A DNA stretch of 64,000 nucleotides from Podocnemis expansa. Taxonomy: Eukaryota; Chordata; Testudines; Podocnemididae. The DNA lies in contig ML682059.1 of NCBI GenBank assembly GCA_007922195.1, forward strand, positions 16,368,497-16,432,496, written 5' to 3'. A model generated the notes under the pieces. It did no database searches. It was given only the letters and a program-made list of their open reading frames with translations, and was not told the DNA's origin. Made by a program: the position numbers and the translations under genes. Every line of letters starts with the position of its first letter. Positions within the stretch are counted from its first letter, which is position 1. Positions 11,653 to 22,489 of this stretch are shown here, one piece after another.

Positions 11653-12203
11653 TTCTAGGGATTCTTATACCCCCAAATATGGGCTTATTAAGAGTATTGC
11701 TAAGTGACCTTTTTAGTAGGACCACATTTGTATTAATATCACCGTGTGGAGAATCTAAGGACAATATGAAGCAGGGCTTTAAAAACATGCATACACCCAC
11801 AAATGAGCACTAAAATCTTAAAGACATATACTGGATTGTTAGGAATATGCATTATGAATTTTAAACAAATCCATGAAGTTCCATGTGCCACTGCCATGAA
11901 CCAATACTATATTCTCCATTATGTGCAGTGACTTTTCAGAATATTTTAAAGCAGTGATGTGAACTATGAACATGAAACAATTCAGACATACTGGATTATA
12001 CATCACATACCTCTTCTCAGAACAAATTTTGTTATAGTTCTGCCTATGTTTATATACAGGCAACACCATTTTATTTACCCATGAGCTCTCAGCATAATTA
12101 AAAATTCCCAAAACAGGTGGCTGTCCATAGATTTTAAATGTAGCCACTGTGTTCAAACTAGCTATAACTTTTAGGTTTTGAAAGAGAGATGATTACCTTA
12201 GGT
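11653..12203. other. Non-coding, nothing recognised
   Basis: AT-rich sequence. A 105-codon minus-strand open frame here has no recognisable domain and is not called. Confidence 0.4.
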
Positions 12204-12546
12204 CAGTGGTTCTCAACCAGGGTCGTGCGTACCTCTTGGGTATGACAGGGAGTACATCATAAAAAGCACTTGCTAAATCAGTACATTAAAATTTTATACA
12301 GTTAATGACGTGTTTATATTGCTCTATATACTATACTATGAAATGTAAATATATTTAAATTGATTTTTACATGTTAAAAATGAGAAGTACGCATTTTTTT
12401 AAGCAATAATATTCTGTGACACTTTTGCAAATTTATGTCTGATTTTATAAGAAAGTTGTTTTTGAGAGAGGTGCAGCTTGTGGGTATGCAAGACAAATTA
12501 GACTCCTGAGAGGGGTACAGTGATCTGGAAAGGTTGCGAGCCACTG
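12204..12546. mobile_element. Old hAT-like element (343 bp)
   Basis: Ends cagtggttctcaacc and ggttgcgagccactg form an imperfect 15-bp terminal inverted repeat of the widespread hAT type. Flanks ccttaggt and cttagtca share cttag, so the target duplication is eroded. No coding capacity. Confidence 0.75.
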
Positions 12547-12578
12547 CTTAGTCATGGATTTTTGTGTTTCATATAAAA

Positions 12579-12676
12579 GAAGAACAAGGGGTTCTGTGGC
12601 ACTTTTAAAAGCTAACAAATTTATTTGTTGTGTGATATTTCATGGACACACTTCCACTTCATCAGATGAATTAAAT
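12579..12676 (-). repeat. PLE terminal arm, minus orientation (left arm)
   Basis: On the minus strand this reads ctgatgaagtgg ... gaaatatcac ... aaataaatttgttag ... gtgccacagaacc. It is the inverted partner of 13931-14063. It contains CTGATGA (minus strand of 12659-12665) and GAAA (12638-12641), the two invariant blocks of a hammerhead ribozyme core, separated by tgga/tcca pairing. It is probably a PLE pseudo-LTR piece. Confidence 0.7.
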
Positions 12677-13530
12677 AGAAAATATAGCATGTAGGCTGTA
12701 AATATAAAAGGTACAGAGAAGGGTGAATCACAAGGTTAAATTAAACATACCTAGGAGGATAGACTGGTAGCCTCGCTCTTTGAAATAAATAAGGTGTTTG
12801 GATTCAAACTATGGAATAAGAAGGCAGGAGCTGGGATGGGGTATTTAAGGGAAATTACCTTTTGTAATGATCTAGCAATTCAATAGTTTTATTCAAACCC
12901 CACTGTGAAGGTATCGACTTTACACAGGAATTCCAATTCTGCAGTTTCAAGTTCCAATCTGTTTATGAAGTTAGTGTTTCTGAAGTACTGTAACCAGCAT
13001 GTTTTTATAGAATGTCCAGATAGGTTGAAATGTTCCCTTACTAATTTCTGAATGTCATGATTCTTGATGTCTGATTTGTGCCCATTTACTGTTTTGCACA
13101 GACAGTCCAGTTTGACCAATGTATAGAGCAGTGGGTCATTGTTGGAACATGATAGCACATATCATGTTGGTAGATGGGCAGGTGAATGAGCCCTTGATGG
13201 AGTGGCTGACCTGGTTAGGTCCCATGGTGGCATCACTTGTATAAATATGTGGGAAGAGTTTGCAGCAGGGCTTTCCACAGGGATCAGTACCTGACTTAGT
13301 GTTCCTGTTGTATGGTATGTAGTTGCTGGTGAGTATTTGCTTAAGATTGGGATGCTATCTGTAAGTGAGGAGTGCCTTACCTTCCAAAACTTGAGGGAGT
13401 AAGAAATCATCTTGTAGAATAGGTGGTTGATCCTTGATGTGTTGGAGAGGTTTGACTTGGGGGTTGTAGGTGATGAGCAGTGGCATTCTGTTTTCCTTGT
13501 TAGGCTTATCCTGTAGTCGTTAACTTCTGG
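12677..13530 (-). pseudogene. Penelope-like element ORF, C-terminal part with GIY-YIG endonuclease
   Basis: Minus-strand frames, read together, match the end of a PLE protein. PLLITYNPQ lies near 13440-13490, followed by a stretch ending LLTYR. A Cys-containing block (SFTCTSTNVIYAI) comes next, then LYIGQTGLSVQ at about 13101-13126, then NGHKSDIKNHDIQ and EHFNLSGHSI. YIGQTG is the GIY-YIG nuclease signature. The frame changes right after that motif, so the copy is dead. PLE proteins combine a telomerase-like reverse transcriptase with this endonuclease. The RT part is missing here. Confidence 0.75.
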
Positions 13531-13544
13531 GTATTTGCCTGGCT

Positions 13545-13930
13545 CTGTCCATCTGTTTTTCCCACCCTACCATCATCCTCAGCCTAGACCAGTCCACACA
13601 GGAGATCAATTTTCTGGATACTACAGTACAATAAGTGATAGCCACATAGAAACCATCCTACACCAGAAACCTACTGACTGTTATACCTACCTACATCCCT
13701 TCAGCTTCCATCTGGGATGCTTTACCTAATTCATTGTTTACAGCCAAACCCTAAGATACAATCACATTTGCTCCACTCAAGAAAGAGACAAACACTTTCA
13801 GGATCTCTATCAAACATTGTTAATAATTCTCAATACCCACCCAGGGAAGTAAAAAAAACAAACAAAAAAACCAAACAAACATATTGTGACTCATCCTTCT
13901 CCATATCCTTGTACAGGCTATATTTTCCAT
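13545..13930 (+). pseudogene. Penelope-like element ORF, region preceding the endonuclease
   Basis: Plus-strand translation gives NFLDTTVQ, a frameshift, then SDSHIETILHQKPTDCYTYL, SFHLGCFT, SIVYSQTLRYNHIC and ERDKHFQDLYQ. These fit the conserved PLE stretch of the type LYxKPTDxxTYLH...SIVYSQALRYNRIC, which lies just upstream of the PLLITYNP region found on the opposite strand at 12677-13530. The two pieces are therefore consecutive parts of one protein in inverted orientation. Several frameshifts are present, and an A-rich stretch (13850-13880) precedes the terminal arm. Confidence 0.72.
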
Positions 13931-14063
13931 TTAATTCATCTGAAAAAGTGGGATTCTGCCACAAAAGCTCATGCAACAAATAAATGTGTTAGCCTTTTAA
14001 AGAGCCACAGAACTCTTTGTTTGTTTTGCTGAAATAGATTAACACAGCTATCCCTCTGGAACT
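13931..14063 (+). repeat. PLE terminal arm, plus orientation (right arm)
   Basis: Plus strand reads ttcatctgaaaaagtggg ... gccacaaaagctcatgc ... aaataaatgtgttag ... gagccacagaact ... gctgaaatagattaacac. It is inverted relative to the left arm at 12579-12676. The hammerhead-like blocks are mutated here (ctgaaaa, cacaaaa). Confidence 0.75.
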
Positions 14064-14206
14064 TAGGTTTAATATAATTTGTTTCCATAAAGAGAATATG
14101 ATGGCTTAATATTAAGATGCCTGTTTCCACTGTCTTGTGTCTTTAAGCACCTGTACTGTTTTAGCACCATAATTGTTCTTCATATGGAGGTAAATTCCAG
14201 GAAGCC

Positions 14207-14208
14207 GA

Positions 14209-14252
<44 letters not shown>

Positions 14253-14265
14253 ANNNNNNNNNNGA

Positions 14266-14320
<55 letters not shown>
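14207..14320. repeat. (GAAA)n microsatellite with an internal 10-N gap
   Basis: Uninterrupted GAAA repeats run from 14207 to 14320 except for ten Ns at 14254-14263. The Ns probably mark an array too long to assemble, so true length is unknown. Confidence 0.98.
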
Positions 14321-14699
14321 TCATTGCTTGGGGATACGTACTCAAATATAATTCACTAACATGACAGGGTCTAAATGGATGGGTATAGGAGAGTGGTCCT
14401 ATTGAAGGACTGGGAGAATGGACAGGCACAAGCCCACCCACTTTTAAAACCCCTCCCCCAGCCTACAGGGAGGTGGCACTAGGTCCAGCTTCAACTAATA
14501 TCTTGGGACAACTGATGAAAAACAGGAATGGGTGTGAGGATCAGAGGTTTAAAACAAGGGATTCAGAAGGGGACACCAAGCAAAGAACCCCGGACAGCAC
14601 CCACTGCTCCCAAAAGGTGTTGAGGAAGCCAGTGGATGCCACCCAGAGGAACTTTGCCTGGAGACATTCACGGACAATAGACCGGAAATAGGCCCCACA

Positions 14700-17500
14700 G
14701 TCTCAGGCTCCTCCCTCTGCCAGCCTCCTCTCCATGGTCTTATAAATGGCTACCTTGGCATAAAACAGGAGGAGGTTGACGAGGAGGTCCCACGACTTCA
14801 TGGGGCCATGGATAGGGAGTGCGTATAAAAATAAGTGTGGGGAAAATTACAACCAGAACTTCAGTAAGATGTTCTGAAGGAGCTGGAAGAGGGGCTGCAA
14901 AATGGCACACTCTAGATAACCATGCACCAGGGTCTCCCTTACACCTCAGAAGGGACAGGTGTTAGGACGAGATATGAACTATGCCAAATACATGCCCATG
15001 CTCATGGCTCTGTGGAGGAGCCACCAACTGACATCCCTGGTAGGTCACGGGGTCAGGGTGGCACACAGCCTGGCCCACCAGGGGTCCTCACCCTCTACTG
15101 ATGGAATTAAGTCCCACCATTTTGTGTCAGGGAGGGACATGAGGGCAAGGAAGTGGATGGTGTGGAGCATGAGGATGTACAAATATTTGTGAGGCGTGGT
15201 TCAGAAACAGGCTGGCCGCAGGTCTAGCAGCCGGGTCAGGGCATGGGCAGCTGGGGGGTGGGCTTATGAGGCCAGGGCCTCATAAAAAAGCTCTGGAGGG
15301 CCAGGACTGAGAGGGGGTGGGAGTACCCTCTTGCAGGACCGCTCGAGGTAGGCTTGAGCAGTGGGGGGGCAGGGTCGCCTTCACCTCCTCGATTAGGTGC
15401 CAGGAGTTTGAAGGATGGAGAGCCCCATGTGCTGAGCCAACACCTGGGGATTCACCCAGTCCCCCTGGGTGTAGTCCAGAAGGTCTCTGTCCCTGGTGAT
15501 GCTTACCAGGACCAAACTCTGCCTCATGGAGGGGGCCTCCACCATTTGCACACCGAGATGGAGGTTGTGTAGCAGGGGCTCTGCGAGGGTACAACAGACC
15601 TGGAGGCTGCAATGAGACTCCAGGTCTGGAGGAGGCTCTGGTAGAAGGCTGGCAGCTCAGACAGGTCTCGCAGACTACCTCTCAGGTCAAAATAAAGGAG
15701 CTGCCAGTCGTATTGGAGCCCTCAGTAGCAGTGGAGGAAGATGCATGCCAAGTGGCTCCATGCTTGACTACCTGCACCATAAGGGAGTTTCTGCAGGGCC
15801 TGGAAGCACAAGGTGTGGACCTGTCTGTAGACACAGCACATGCCTGCCCTCCCTTCTCCAAGGGCAGACCCATGATCCCTGCAGAGACCCAGTGCAGTAC
15901 AGGCCAGAAGAACTCCAGAATTGTATTCTGGAGGTTGGACAAGAAACTCGGGGGTGGCACCAGGGTGTTAAGCCAGTGCCAGAGCCTGGACAGGATGAGT
16001 TGGTTGATGACGAGCACCCAACCCCAAAGAGAGAGGCACCGCAGAAGTCCTGTCAACCTCCACAGCCAGTCAATGACCCTGCCCTCTAACTCGTGCCAGT
16101 TCTCATCCGGGGAGGGATGAGTGGCAGAAAGGTAAATGCCAAGATAGAGCAGCAGACCTGCACTCTACTGCATGGCTTTGAGCATGGGAGGGAGGGAGCT
16201 CTCTGTCCACCCTGCCCCTAATGTCAGGCCAGAGTTCTTGACCCAGTTGACCCAGGTGGAGGAGGCTTCAGAGTAGATGGCCTGGCAAGCCTCCAGCTGC
16301 TCCAGGTCACCTGGGTCCTGGACCACAAGGAACATATCATTAGCATACGCTGACAAGACCAGCCTTGGCTCTGAGCCATGGAGCACCAACCCTGTCAACC
16401 TCCAATGCAGGAAACAAAGGAAGGGCTCTATGGCCAGAGCATACAACTGGCCTGACAACAGATAGCCTTGACACACTCCCCACCCAAAGCTGACCAGTTC
16501 TGTCAGGGTCCAGTTGAGCTTGACCAAGCACTCTGCAGAGGCGTAAAGCACCCGGAGAAACCCCACAAAGTGGGGTCCGAAGCTGAACCCCTGCAGGGTG
16601 CCTAGGAGATACCCATGCCCCATCCTGTTGAACGCTTTCTCCTTGTCCAGGGCTAGGAGGGTGAACAACAGACTGTCCCTACACCCAAGTTCCAAGAGAT
16701 GCTGGACCAGGTACAGGTTGCTAAAGATGGACCGGCCCGGGACAGTGTAGGTCTGGTAGGGATGGACCATGTCCTGCAGCACGGACCCCAGCCACAGCGA
16801 GATGTCAAATCAAATCAAATCAAATCATAGGGCTGGAAGGGACCCTTGGCTACTATTTTTTAGTCCATGCAGAGGAGTGAGATGGGATGCCATTCTGAAG
16901 GTTGCGGAGGTTCCGCTTCTTGGGCAACAGGGCTAGCATGGCCCGCCAGCAACAGAGGGGTAGCTCTGTGTTTCATCCAGACTTGGCTCAGAAGATGCTG
17001 AAGTCCAGGCCAAGGACATCCCAGAAGCCACAATAGAACTGCACAGTCAGCCTGTCCATGCCCGGGGATTTGTTGGTGGGCATGAGAGAGGGGGCTTCTG
17101 AAAACTCAGCCAGAGTGAGAGGTAGCTCCAGCCAGTCCCGGTTGCCCCTGCTGAGTGTGGGGAGTTTGTTCCAGAGCACCTTGCAGGCATTGGCTTTGAG
17201 TGCATCCAGATAGAAAAGACTGGCATAGAAGGCTCTGGCCCTTCCACACATCTCCTCTGGATCCGTGAGGGGGGTGCTGTCCTCAGGGAAGAGGCAGGTG
17301 ATGTGCTTTTTGGCCTCCCTCTGTTTCTCCAGGGCATAGAAGAAACAGAAGCTGTGATCCATCTCCTGAAGGAGACGGATGTGGGACTGAATGAAGGCTC
17401 CGTGGGCTGAAGGTCCTTGAGGGCCTGGAGCTCCTCCAGCTTCTCCTGGCATGCTCCACAGAGGGTTGGATCCTCAGGGCTGGTGGCCAAAGACATCTCC
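14700..17500 (-). pseudogene. Tx1-like LINE ORF2, reverse transcriptase (copy A)
   Basis: Minus-strand frames give the LINE reverse transcriptase in order. NKSPGMDRLTVQFYCGFWD lies near 17010-17090. VPGRSIFSNLYLVQHLLELG and ALDKEKAFNRM (first catalytic Asp block) fall within 16165-16782. SGQLYALAIEPFL follows, then LSAYANDMFLVV. The usual YADD box reads YAND, losing a catalytic Asp. A C-terminal stretch, VLVINQLILSRLWHWLNTLV, lies at 15682-16056. The organisation and wording fit the L1/Tx1 clade of vertebrate LINEs. Frameshifts and stops throughout make it non-functional. Confidence 0.8.
16805..16843 (-). mobile_element. Ultra-short CR1 3' tip (about 40 bp) inside Tx1 copy A
   Basis: The plus strand reads tcaaatcaaatcaaatc then atagggctggaaggga. 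The reverse complement is the last ~20 bp of a CR1 3' end (tcccttccagccctatga) followed by a TTTGA repeat tail. Copy B lacks this block at the same place (near 24905), so it is an insertion within copy A and not part of the LINE. Confidence 0.75.
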
Positions 17501-17568
17501 AGATCTAAGACCTACATTCCAGCTGCTCTATCTCTGCATGCCTCCGCCAGCTGGCCCCATGAGTGTAG

Positions 17569-18655
17569 TCATAGAATCATAGAACCATAGGGTTGGAAGG
17601 GACCTCATAGGTCATCTACTCCAACCCCCTGCCAGAGGCAGGACCACTCCCACTTAAACCATCCCAGTCAGGGTTTTGTCCAGCCGGGCCTTAAACACCT
17701 CCAGAGATGGAGACTCCACCACCTCCCTCGGCAGCTCATTCCAAGACTTCACCACTCTCCTGGTAAAAAAGTTTCTTCTAATATCCAGCCTAGACCTCCC
17801 TAACCGCAACTTGAGACCATTGCTCCTCGTTCTGTCCTCCGTTACTACCAAGAACAGTCGAGCTCCATCTTCCTTAGAGCATCCCTTCAAGTAGTTGAAG
17901 GTTGCTATCAAATCCCCCCTCAATCTTCTCTTCTGCAGACTAAATAAGCCTAATGCTTCTAGTCTTTCCTCATAGGGCTTGTGCTCTAGCCCTTTAATCA
18001 TTTTGGTTGCCCTCCTCTGAACTCTCTCTAGCATGTCCCTGTCCTTTTTTGTAATGAGGAGCCCAAAACTGAACACAGTATTCTAGATGTGGCCTCACCA
18101 GTGCAGAATAGAGGGGAATGATCACATCCCTTGATCAGCTGGTAATACTTCTTTTGATGCAGCCCAGTATGCCATTGGCCTTTTTGGCAGCAACAGCATA
18201 CTGCTGACTCATATCCAGCTTCCCATCCACCATGACCCCCAGGTCCTTTTCTACACTACTGCTACTTAGCTGAATGTTTCCCAGCCTGTAGCAGTGCATG
18301 GGTTTTTTTTTGTCCCAAATGCAGGATTTTACACTTATCCTTATTGAATCTCATAAGATTTCTATTGGCCCACTGTTTCAATTTATCTAGGTCTCCCTGA
18401 ATCCTGTCCTTGCCCTCCAACGTGTCTACTGGTCCCCCCAGCTTGGTGTCGTCCGCAAACTTACTGAGAACACAGTCTATTCCATCATCCAGATCATTGA
18501 TGAAAATGTTGAACAGAACCGGCCCCAGGACCGACCCCTGGGGCACGCCACTCGTGACCGGTTGCCAGCTAGACATGGAACCATTGATTCCTACACGCTG
18601 AAACCGTTGATCTAGCCAGTTCTCTATCCACCTTATAGTCCACCTATCCAACCGT
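17569..18655 (-). mobile_element. CR1 LINE, 5'-truncated (1.09 kb), inserted in Tx1 copy A
   Basis: Minus strand encodes part of the RT (18262-18651): [45 protein letters not shown]. The ORF2 C-terminus follows (17654-18076): [46 protein letters not shown]. Between them a frame change removes the link. The 3' end on plus reads tcatagaatcatagaaccat, the reversed ATTCTATG-type tail. Similarity to the 60-kb copy is high, so this is a young subfamily. The Tx1 endonuclease continues on its far side. Confidence 0.92.
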
Positions 18656-19510
18656 TATAGTCACAGCAGAAAAGCCAGGCACGCACTTTCCCCATGTCCC
18701 ACCAATACCGTGTGGAGGGAAGGGCGGTCCTCTGCCCTTGCCAGGCCAGCCAGGACTCCCAGAAGGATGCCACAAAGCCCATATCCTCCAGCAGGTTGTT
18801 GTTGAAGTGCCAGTAGGCTGGCCCCAGCCTCTCCACCGAGAGAGAGATCATCACAGTCACGAGGTGGTGATCCGAGAAGGAGGTCGGCTTAATGCTGGAG
18901 GAGTGGGCCTGCACAAGATGACGTAAGGACAGGTATATGTGGTCCAAATTGGAGTGGCGCAACCGATGGTCCTACACCCGGACATAGGTGAAGGTGAGCT
19001 CGTCATCCAGGCGGTGGTCGCTCCAGATGTCCACCAGGGATTGGTGGTTTATTATCTCCCCGAGGACCTCTGCGGTGGCTGGGCATTGCTTGATCCCCAT
19101 GTGGTCCTGTTCCTTGAGGTTGTTGTTAAAGTCCCTGCCCAGGACCAGGCACTCCTGAGGATCCAAGGTGCTGAGGAAGGCTGCCACCTGCCAGAAGAAA
19201 TTCACTCACTCCAAGCCTGATGTCAGGGAGTAGATGTTGAGCAGATTCAGTGCCAGCCCCTCCATATGGACCCAGAAGTGCAGCAGGCCACCTGGCACAG
19301 CCCCCAGCACCTCGGGCTGTAGGTCGGGTGAGAACAGGATGGCCACTCCCCAGGAGGAGGTGGAGAGATGACACAGGAACACCCTGTTCCCCCACTGGTT
19401 GGTGGCTGGATCTGTATGGGTTTCCTAAAGGAACGCCACAGAGTGCCCCCTCTTTTGAAGGAAGAAGAGCACATGCGTCCTGTGGAGATGCATCCTACGT
19501 CCCTTGGTGT
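18656..19510 (-). pseudogene. Tx1-like LINE ORF2, AP-type endonuclease (copy A)
   Basis: Minus-strand pieces carry APE-type endonuclease landmarks. ECLVLGRDFNNNLKEQDH corresponds to the GDFN motif (18972-19205), and PTSFSDHHLVTVMISLS to the SDH motif (18633-18962), in the correct order. Upstream, another frame (19200-19400) gives the strand leading into GDFN. This is the nicking domain that starts target-primed reverse transcription in L1-type LINEs. The frame is broken at least twice, and the CR1 at 17569-18655 separates it from the RT. Confidence 0.75.
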
Positions 19511-19989
19511 TCAAGGTAGTGAAGGTAGTGGGGGCCATGAGGAGGGCTGGGGAGGATCCTCAGGGCTGGCAGGAGTGCCAGCAGCCTCTGTCAGGCCACA
19601 CAGCAGACCATGACTGACCCCAAAGGCCATGAGCAAGTCACAGAAGCCATGGGCCCTTTGGTCTGTTGTGGCATCCTGCTTCCCATTCCCTTTTCTCTCC
19701 TTTAGAATGGCCCTCATGGCATGGAGGATGAGGTGAATGTCCCCCCACTGCTGCAGGATGAGCTGCTCCCAGGTCCTGCAGCCCATGAGTGTCAGCCAGG
19801 AATGCGCTCAGCTCATCCCACAGAGCCAGAGGATCCAGGACAGAAGGTCCCCGGCCATCCTCTGGTCAGGTCCCCATAGTGGCTCTGCTGCCAGCCACAA
19901 TGAACAGACAGAGCACAGAGCCCTGTCATGGCGCTGATGACGTGGGGCACTACGTTGTCCAGCCCAGCCCCTGGCATGAGGGGAAAAGG

Positions 19990-21360
19990 CAGCGAAGGGA
20001 GGGCAGCTGCCCCGGGGAGAATGGGAGCCACAAATACCACCCCCAGGAGTCGGCGGCAGGGAATGGAAAGGACACAACCTTGGGGGTTGCAGCAAGAGGG
20101 GAAGGGGCTGGGGCAGGGGTTGGAACAACAGCTGATGGGACAATGGGGACTATGTCAGGGATCAGGATGTTGTCAGGGGCAGGGATGGGTGTGGGGTTAG
20201 GGGCGGGGGTAGGGTCCCTGATATTTGAACTAGTGGGGTGCAGCTACCCTTGACCAGGCATGGGGCTTTTTGGGACAGGATCAGGGGAGCATGTCCCCAC
20301 AGATGCTGGGCATGGAGATGGGATGAAGTTGGATAACCATGACTGCAGCGTCAGGTAGAGGGGAGGGCTCGTGTAAGGGAAGGGGTGGCTGTCCATCCAG
20401 GGATGATGCCCTGGGGCTGTCAGCAGCCATAGATGGGATGTCATGCACAGCCAGGCAGGTGGAGCATTTTGGGGGCATCTGTGGAACAAAGGCAGGGACA
20501 GCGGGTGAGGGCTGGGGCTGGTGTTGAGCCTGTAAGAAGAGTGGGGGTGGCAAAACCAAGTCACTGCCCAGTTTGAGGCCAGCTGGAGAGAGTCGTCCTC
20601 CCCTGGGGCAACTGGGATCAGACCCAGGGCCTTGATCTCTGCGAAGATGGGGCCCAAATCCCTCCCATCACAGTTTTGGGTGGTGAGCTGAGCTCAGGGG
20701 GGGATGAGGGTTGCCCCATCAGCAGCCTCTCCGGGGATGGCATCTAATGGGGCTTCCAGTAGGGAGGCAATGCTGCCCCCTGTGCCGCCTCCATCTCCTC
20801 AGCCAGGACTTCCCTCTGGACCTTGTTGGGGGTGCAGTTGAAGGCCTGTTGGCAGCTTCATCTTTAGCTGCTCCCAGCAACTTCCAGGGGGCTTCCTTCT
20901 TGTTTGATGTGGTGGGGAGGGACAGGTCCTTCTTGCACTTGACACGCTTCACCATAATGAGGACCCAGCCCTCCAAGGTGGTGGAAGAGGGCTGGCCAGC
21001 AAACACGGAATCAGATGGCATTAGCAAATGCTCCTGCGAAGTGGGGAATCAAGGCAAAATGGCAGGGGGATGGGAACCCTCCCCCTGGGGTGAGCCCTCT
21101 CCCTGGAGAAGAGGAGGCTGTGACATCTGAGGATGTGGCTGTGGCTACAGCAAGGCCCTTGCCTGCCTGTTTCTGCTGGTTCTGGCAGCTGGCCAAGGTG
21201 GATGTGGCAGCAGCAGTGGTGGAGACCACTCCCATGCCTGCTGCTGGGGCACCAGTGGTGGTAGAGGCAGCAGCAGCAGTTGAAGAGGCAGCCGTAGGGG
21301 TAGCTGGAGGAGCAGGCTTAGGGAGGGGGATGGAAAGAGCTGGGGAAGTCTCCATGTCCC
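19990..21360 (-). pseudogene. Probable Tx1-like LINE ORF1 region (copy A)
   Basis: Minus-strand open stretches lie upstream of the endonuclease. One starts METSPALSIPLPKPAPPATP with an Ala/Thr/Pro-rich low-complexity N-terminus (21011-21355). The next carries LEGWVLIMVKRVKCKKDLSL (20719-21027), and another has GPIFAEIKALGLIPVAPGED (20244-20657). The position and the basic 'GWVLIMVKRVK' patch resemble ORF1 of Tx1-type LINEs, but I see no zinc knuckle, so the call rests mainly on position. Confidence 0.5.
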
Positions 21361-22489
21361 CTTAGGAGGGAAGTAGGAGAGGGAGACTGGTGAGGGGATT
21401 GTCAGAGGACTGAGCGGGTGGACAGGGACAAAGAGTGGAAAAGGAGGGAGAGGAGTTGGGATAGCCACTCCTCCCCACTGAGCTTTGAGGGGGGAAGGCC
21501 CTGAGCAGGGGTGGGTGAAGGGCAGAAGGTAAATGGGGGGCAGGGACTATGAAGGGGGTGAGGGACTAACAGACTGCTCCTCCCTGCTATGCTACTGATG
21601 GGGGAGGAGGGTGCCTAGGACAAGGGAACAGGGAACTTGCATGGGGCAGGAAGGAGCCCACTCTTCTGGTTGCACTGGGTGGGGTGGGGTGCAGTGAGCA
21701 GGAGGAAAACAAATGATTGGGGACATGCATGGACTGACCAAGCAGGGCTGGGAGTGAGTATTGCAGGCGTGGGGTTAATAGGAGTCAAGGGTGGGGCAAG
21801 GAGACAGTGGAAGCTTAGGGGTGGGGCAGGGAAACCAAAAACAAATTTTCATGGCTGGGGTGCGGTAGGAAGTTAAACAAACTCAAGAGTTTGGGGGGGA
21901 GTCTGGGGGGGTCTGGGAGGGGTGGAGGGCACTGAACTGGCTGGAGGGCAGAGCAGAGGATGGGAAGCCCTCTGGCCAATGGGGCTGTGGAAAAGGGGGG
22001 TGGGCAATGGGGGAGGGGAACTGTTGCTGGGAGGCTCCGGGGCCCCTGCTGCTAAGACAGTCCCAGAATGTTCTAGAATGTTTAGGAGCCCACTGCCCTC
22101 TTGAGGGAAGAGGAGGCCAGGCAGGCAGCAGCTGCGGGTGATGGTTGTTTACATTTCCTCAGATGGTTTTGGGCTTACCCCCATCTGTAAGCAGCAGTAT
22201 CTCAGCCATTTGGTGCCTCCCTTTGCTGGTGGCTTCTTGCAGAGGCAGCAGGCTTCAGATAGCAAGCACAGCATCAGGGACCAGCTGGTGGGAAGGGTCT
22301 TCTTGTTCTCTGTAGGTGGCGGTGAGGTAGATGTCTTCTGTAGCTCCCTCCAGTCCCCAAAGGGTGGGGAGGGGAGACATGCCAGCAGGAACAGCAGCAA
22401 CATCAGGGCCTCCCAGGAACAGGAGCACCCACAGCTAACCTAGCAGGAGCAGGAGCATGTCCAGGACATGTCCTTCCTCTTCCTTTTCT
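21361..22489 (-). other. GC-rich DNA, likely 5' region of Tx1 copy A
   Basis: About 1.1 kb, G-rich on the plus strand, between the putative ORF1 start and the 3' end of copy B. It probably holds the copy A 5' untranslated region. No ORF with recognisable content was found. The exact 5' boundary is not visible. Confidence 0.35.

Larger units (their letters stand above)
14390..22489 (-). mobile_element. L1/Tx1-like LINE, copy A (long, interrupted)
   Basis: Runs on the minus strand from about 22489 (5') to 14390 (3'). In order it holds a GC-rich 5' region (22489-21361), a low-complexity ORF1 region (about 21360-19990), an endonuclease region (about 19510-18660) and the reverse transcriptase with C-terminal region (about 17500-14700). 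It is interrupted by a CR1 (17569-18655) and a CR1 tip (16805-16843). Its 3' end (gcacaagcccacccactt, aaaacccctccccc) matches the 3' end of copy B at 22490-22580, which defines the family end. The 5' limit is inferred from where copy B stops. Confidence 0.75.

Noticed and set aside
16805..16834. Short direct repeat (CAAAT units) considered as CRISPR or microsatellite
   Set aside because: There are only a few units with no spacers. Comparison with copy B shows it is the tail of a tiny CR1 insertion.
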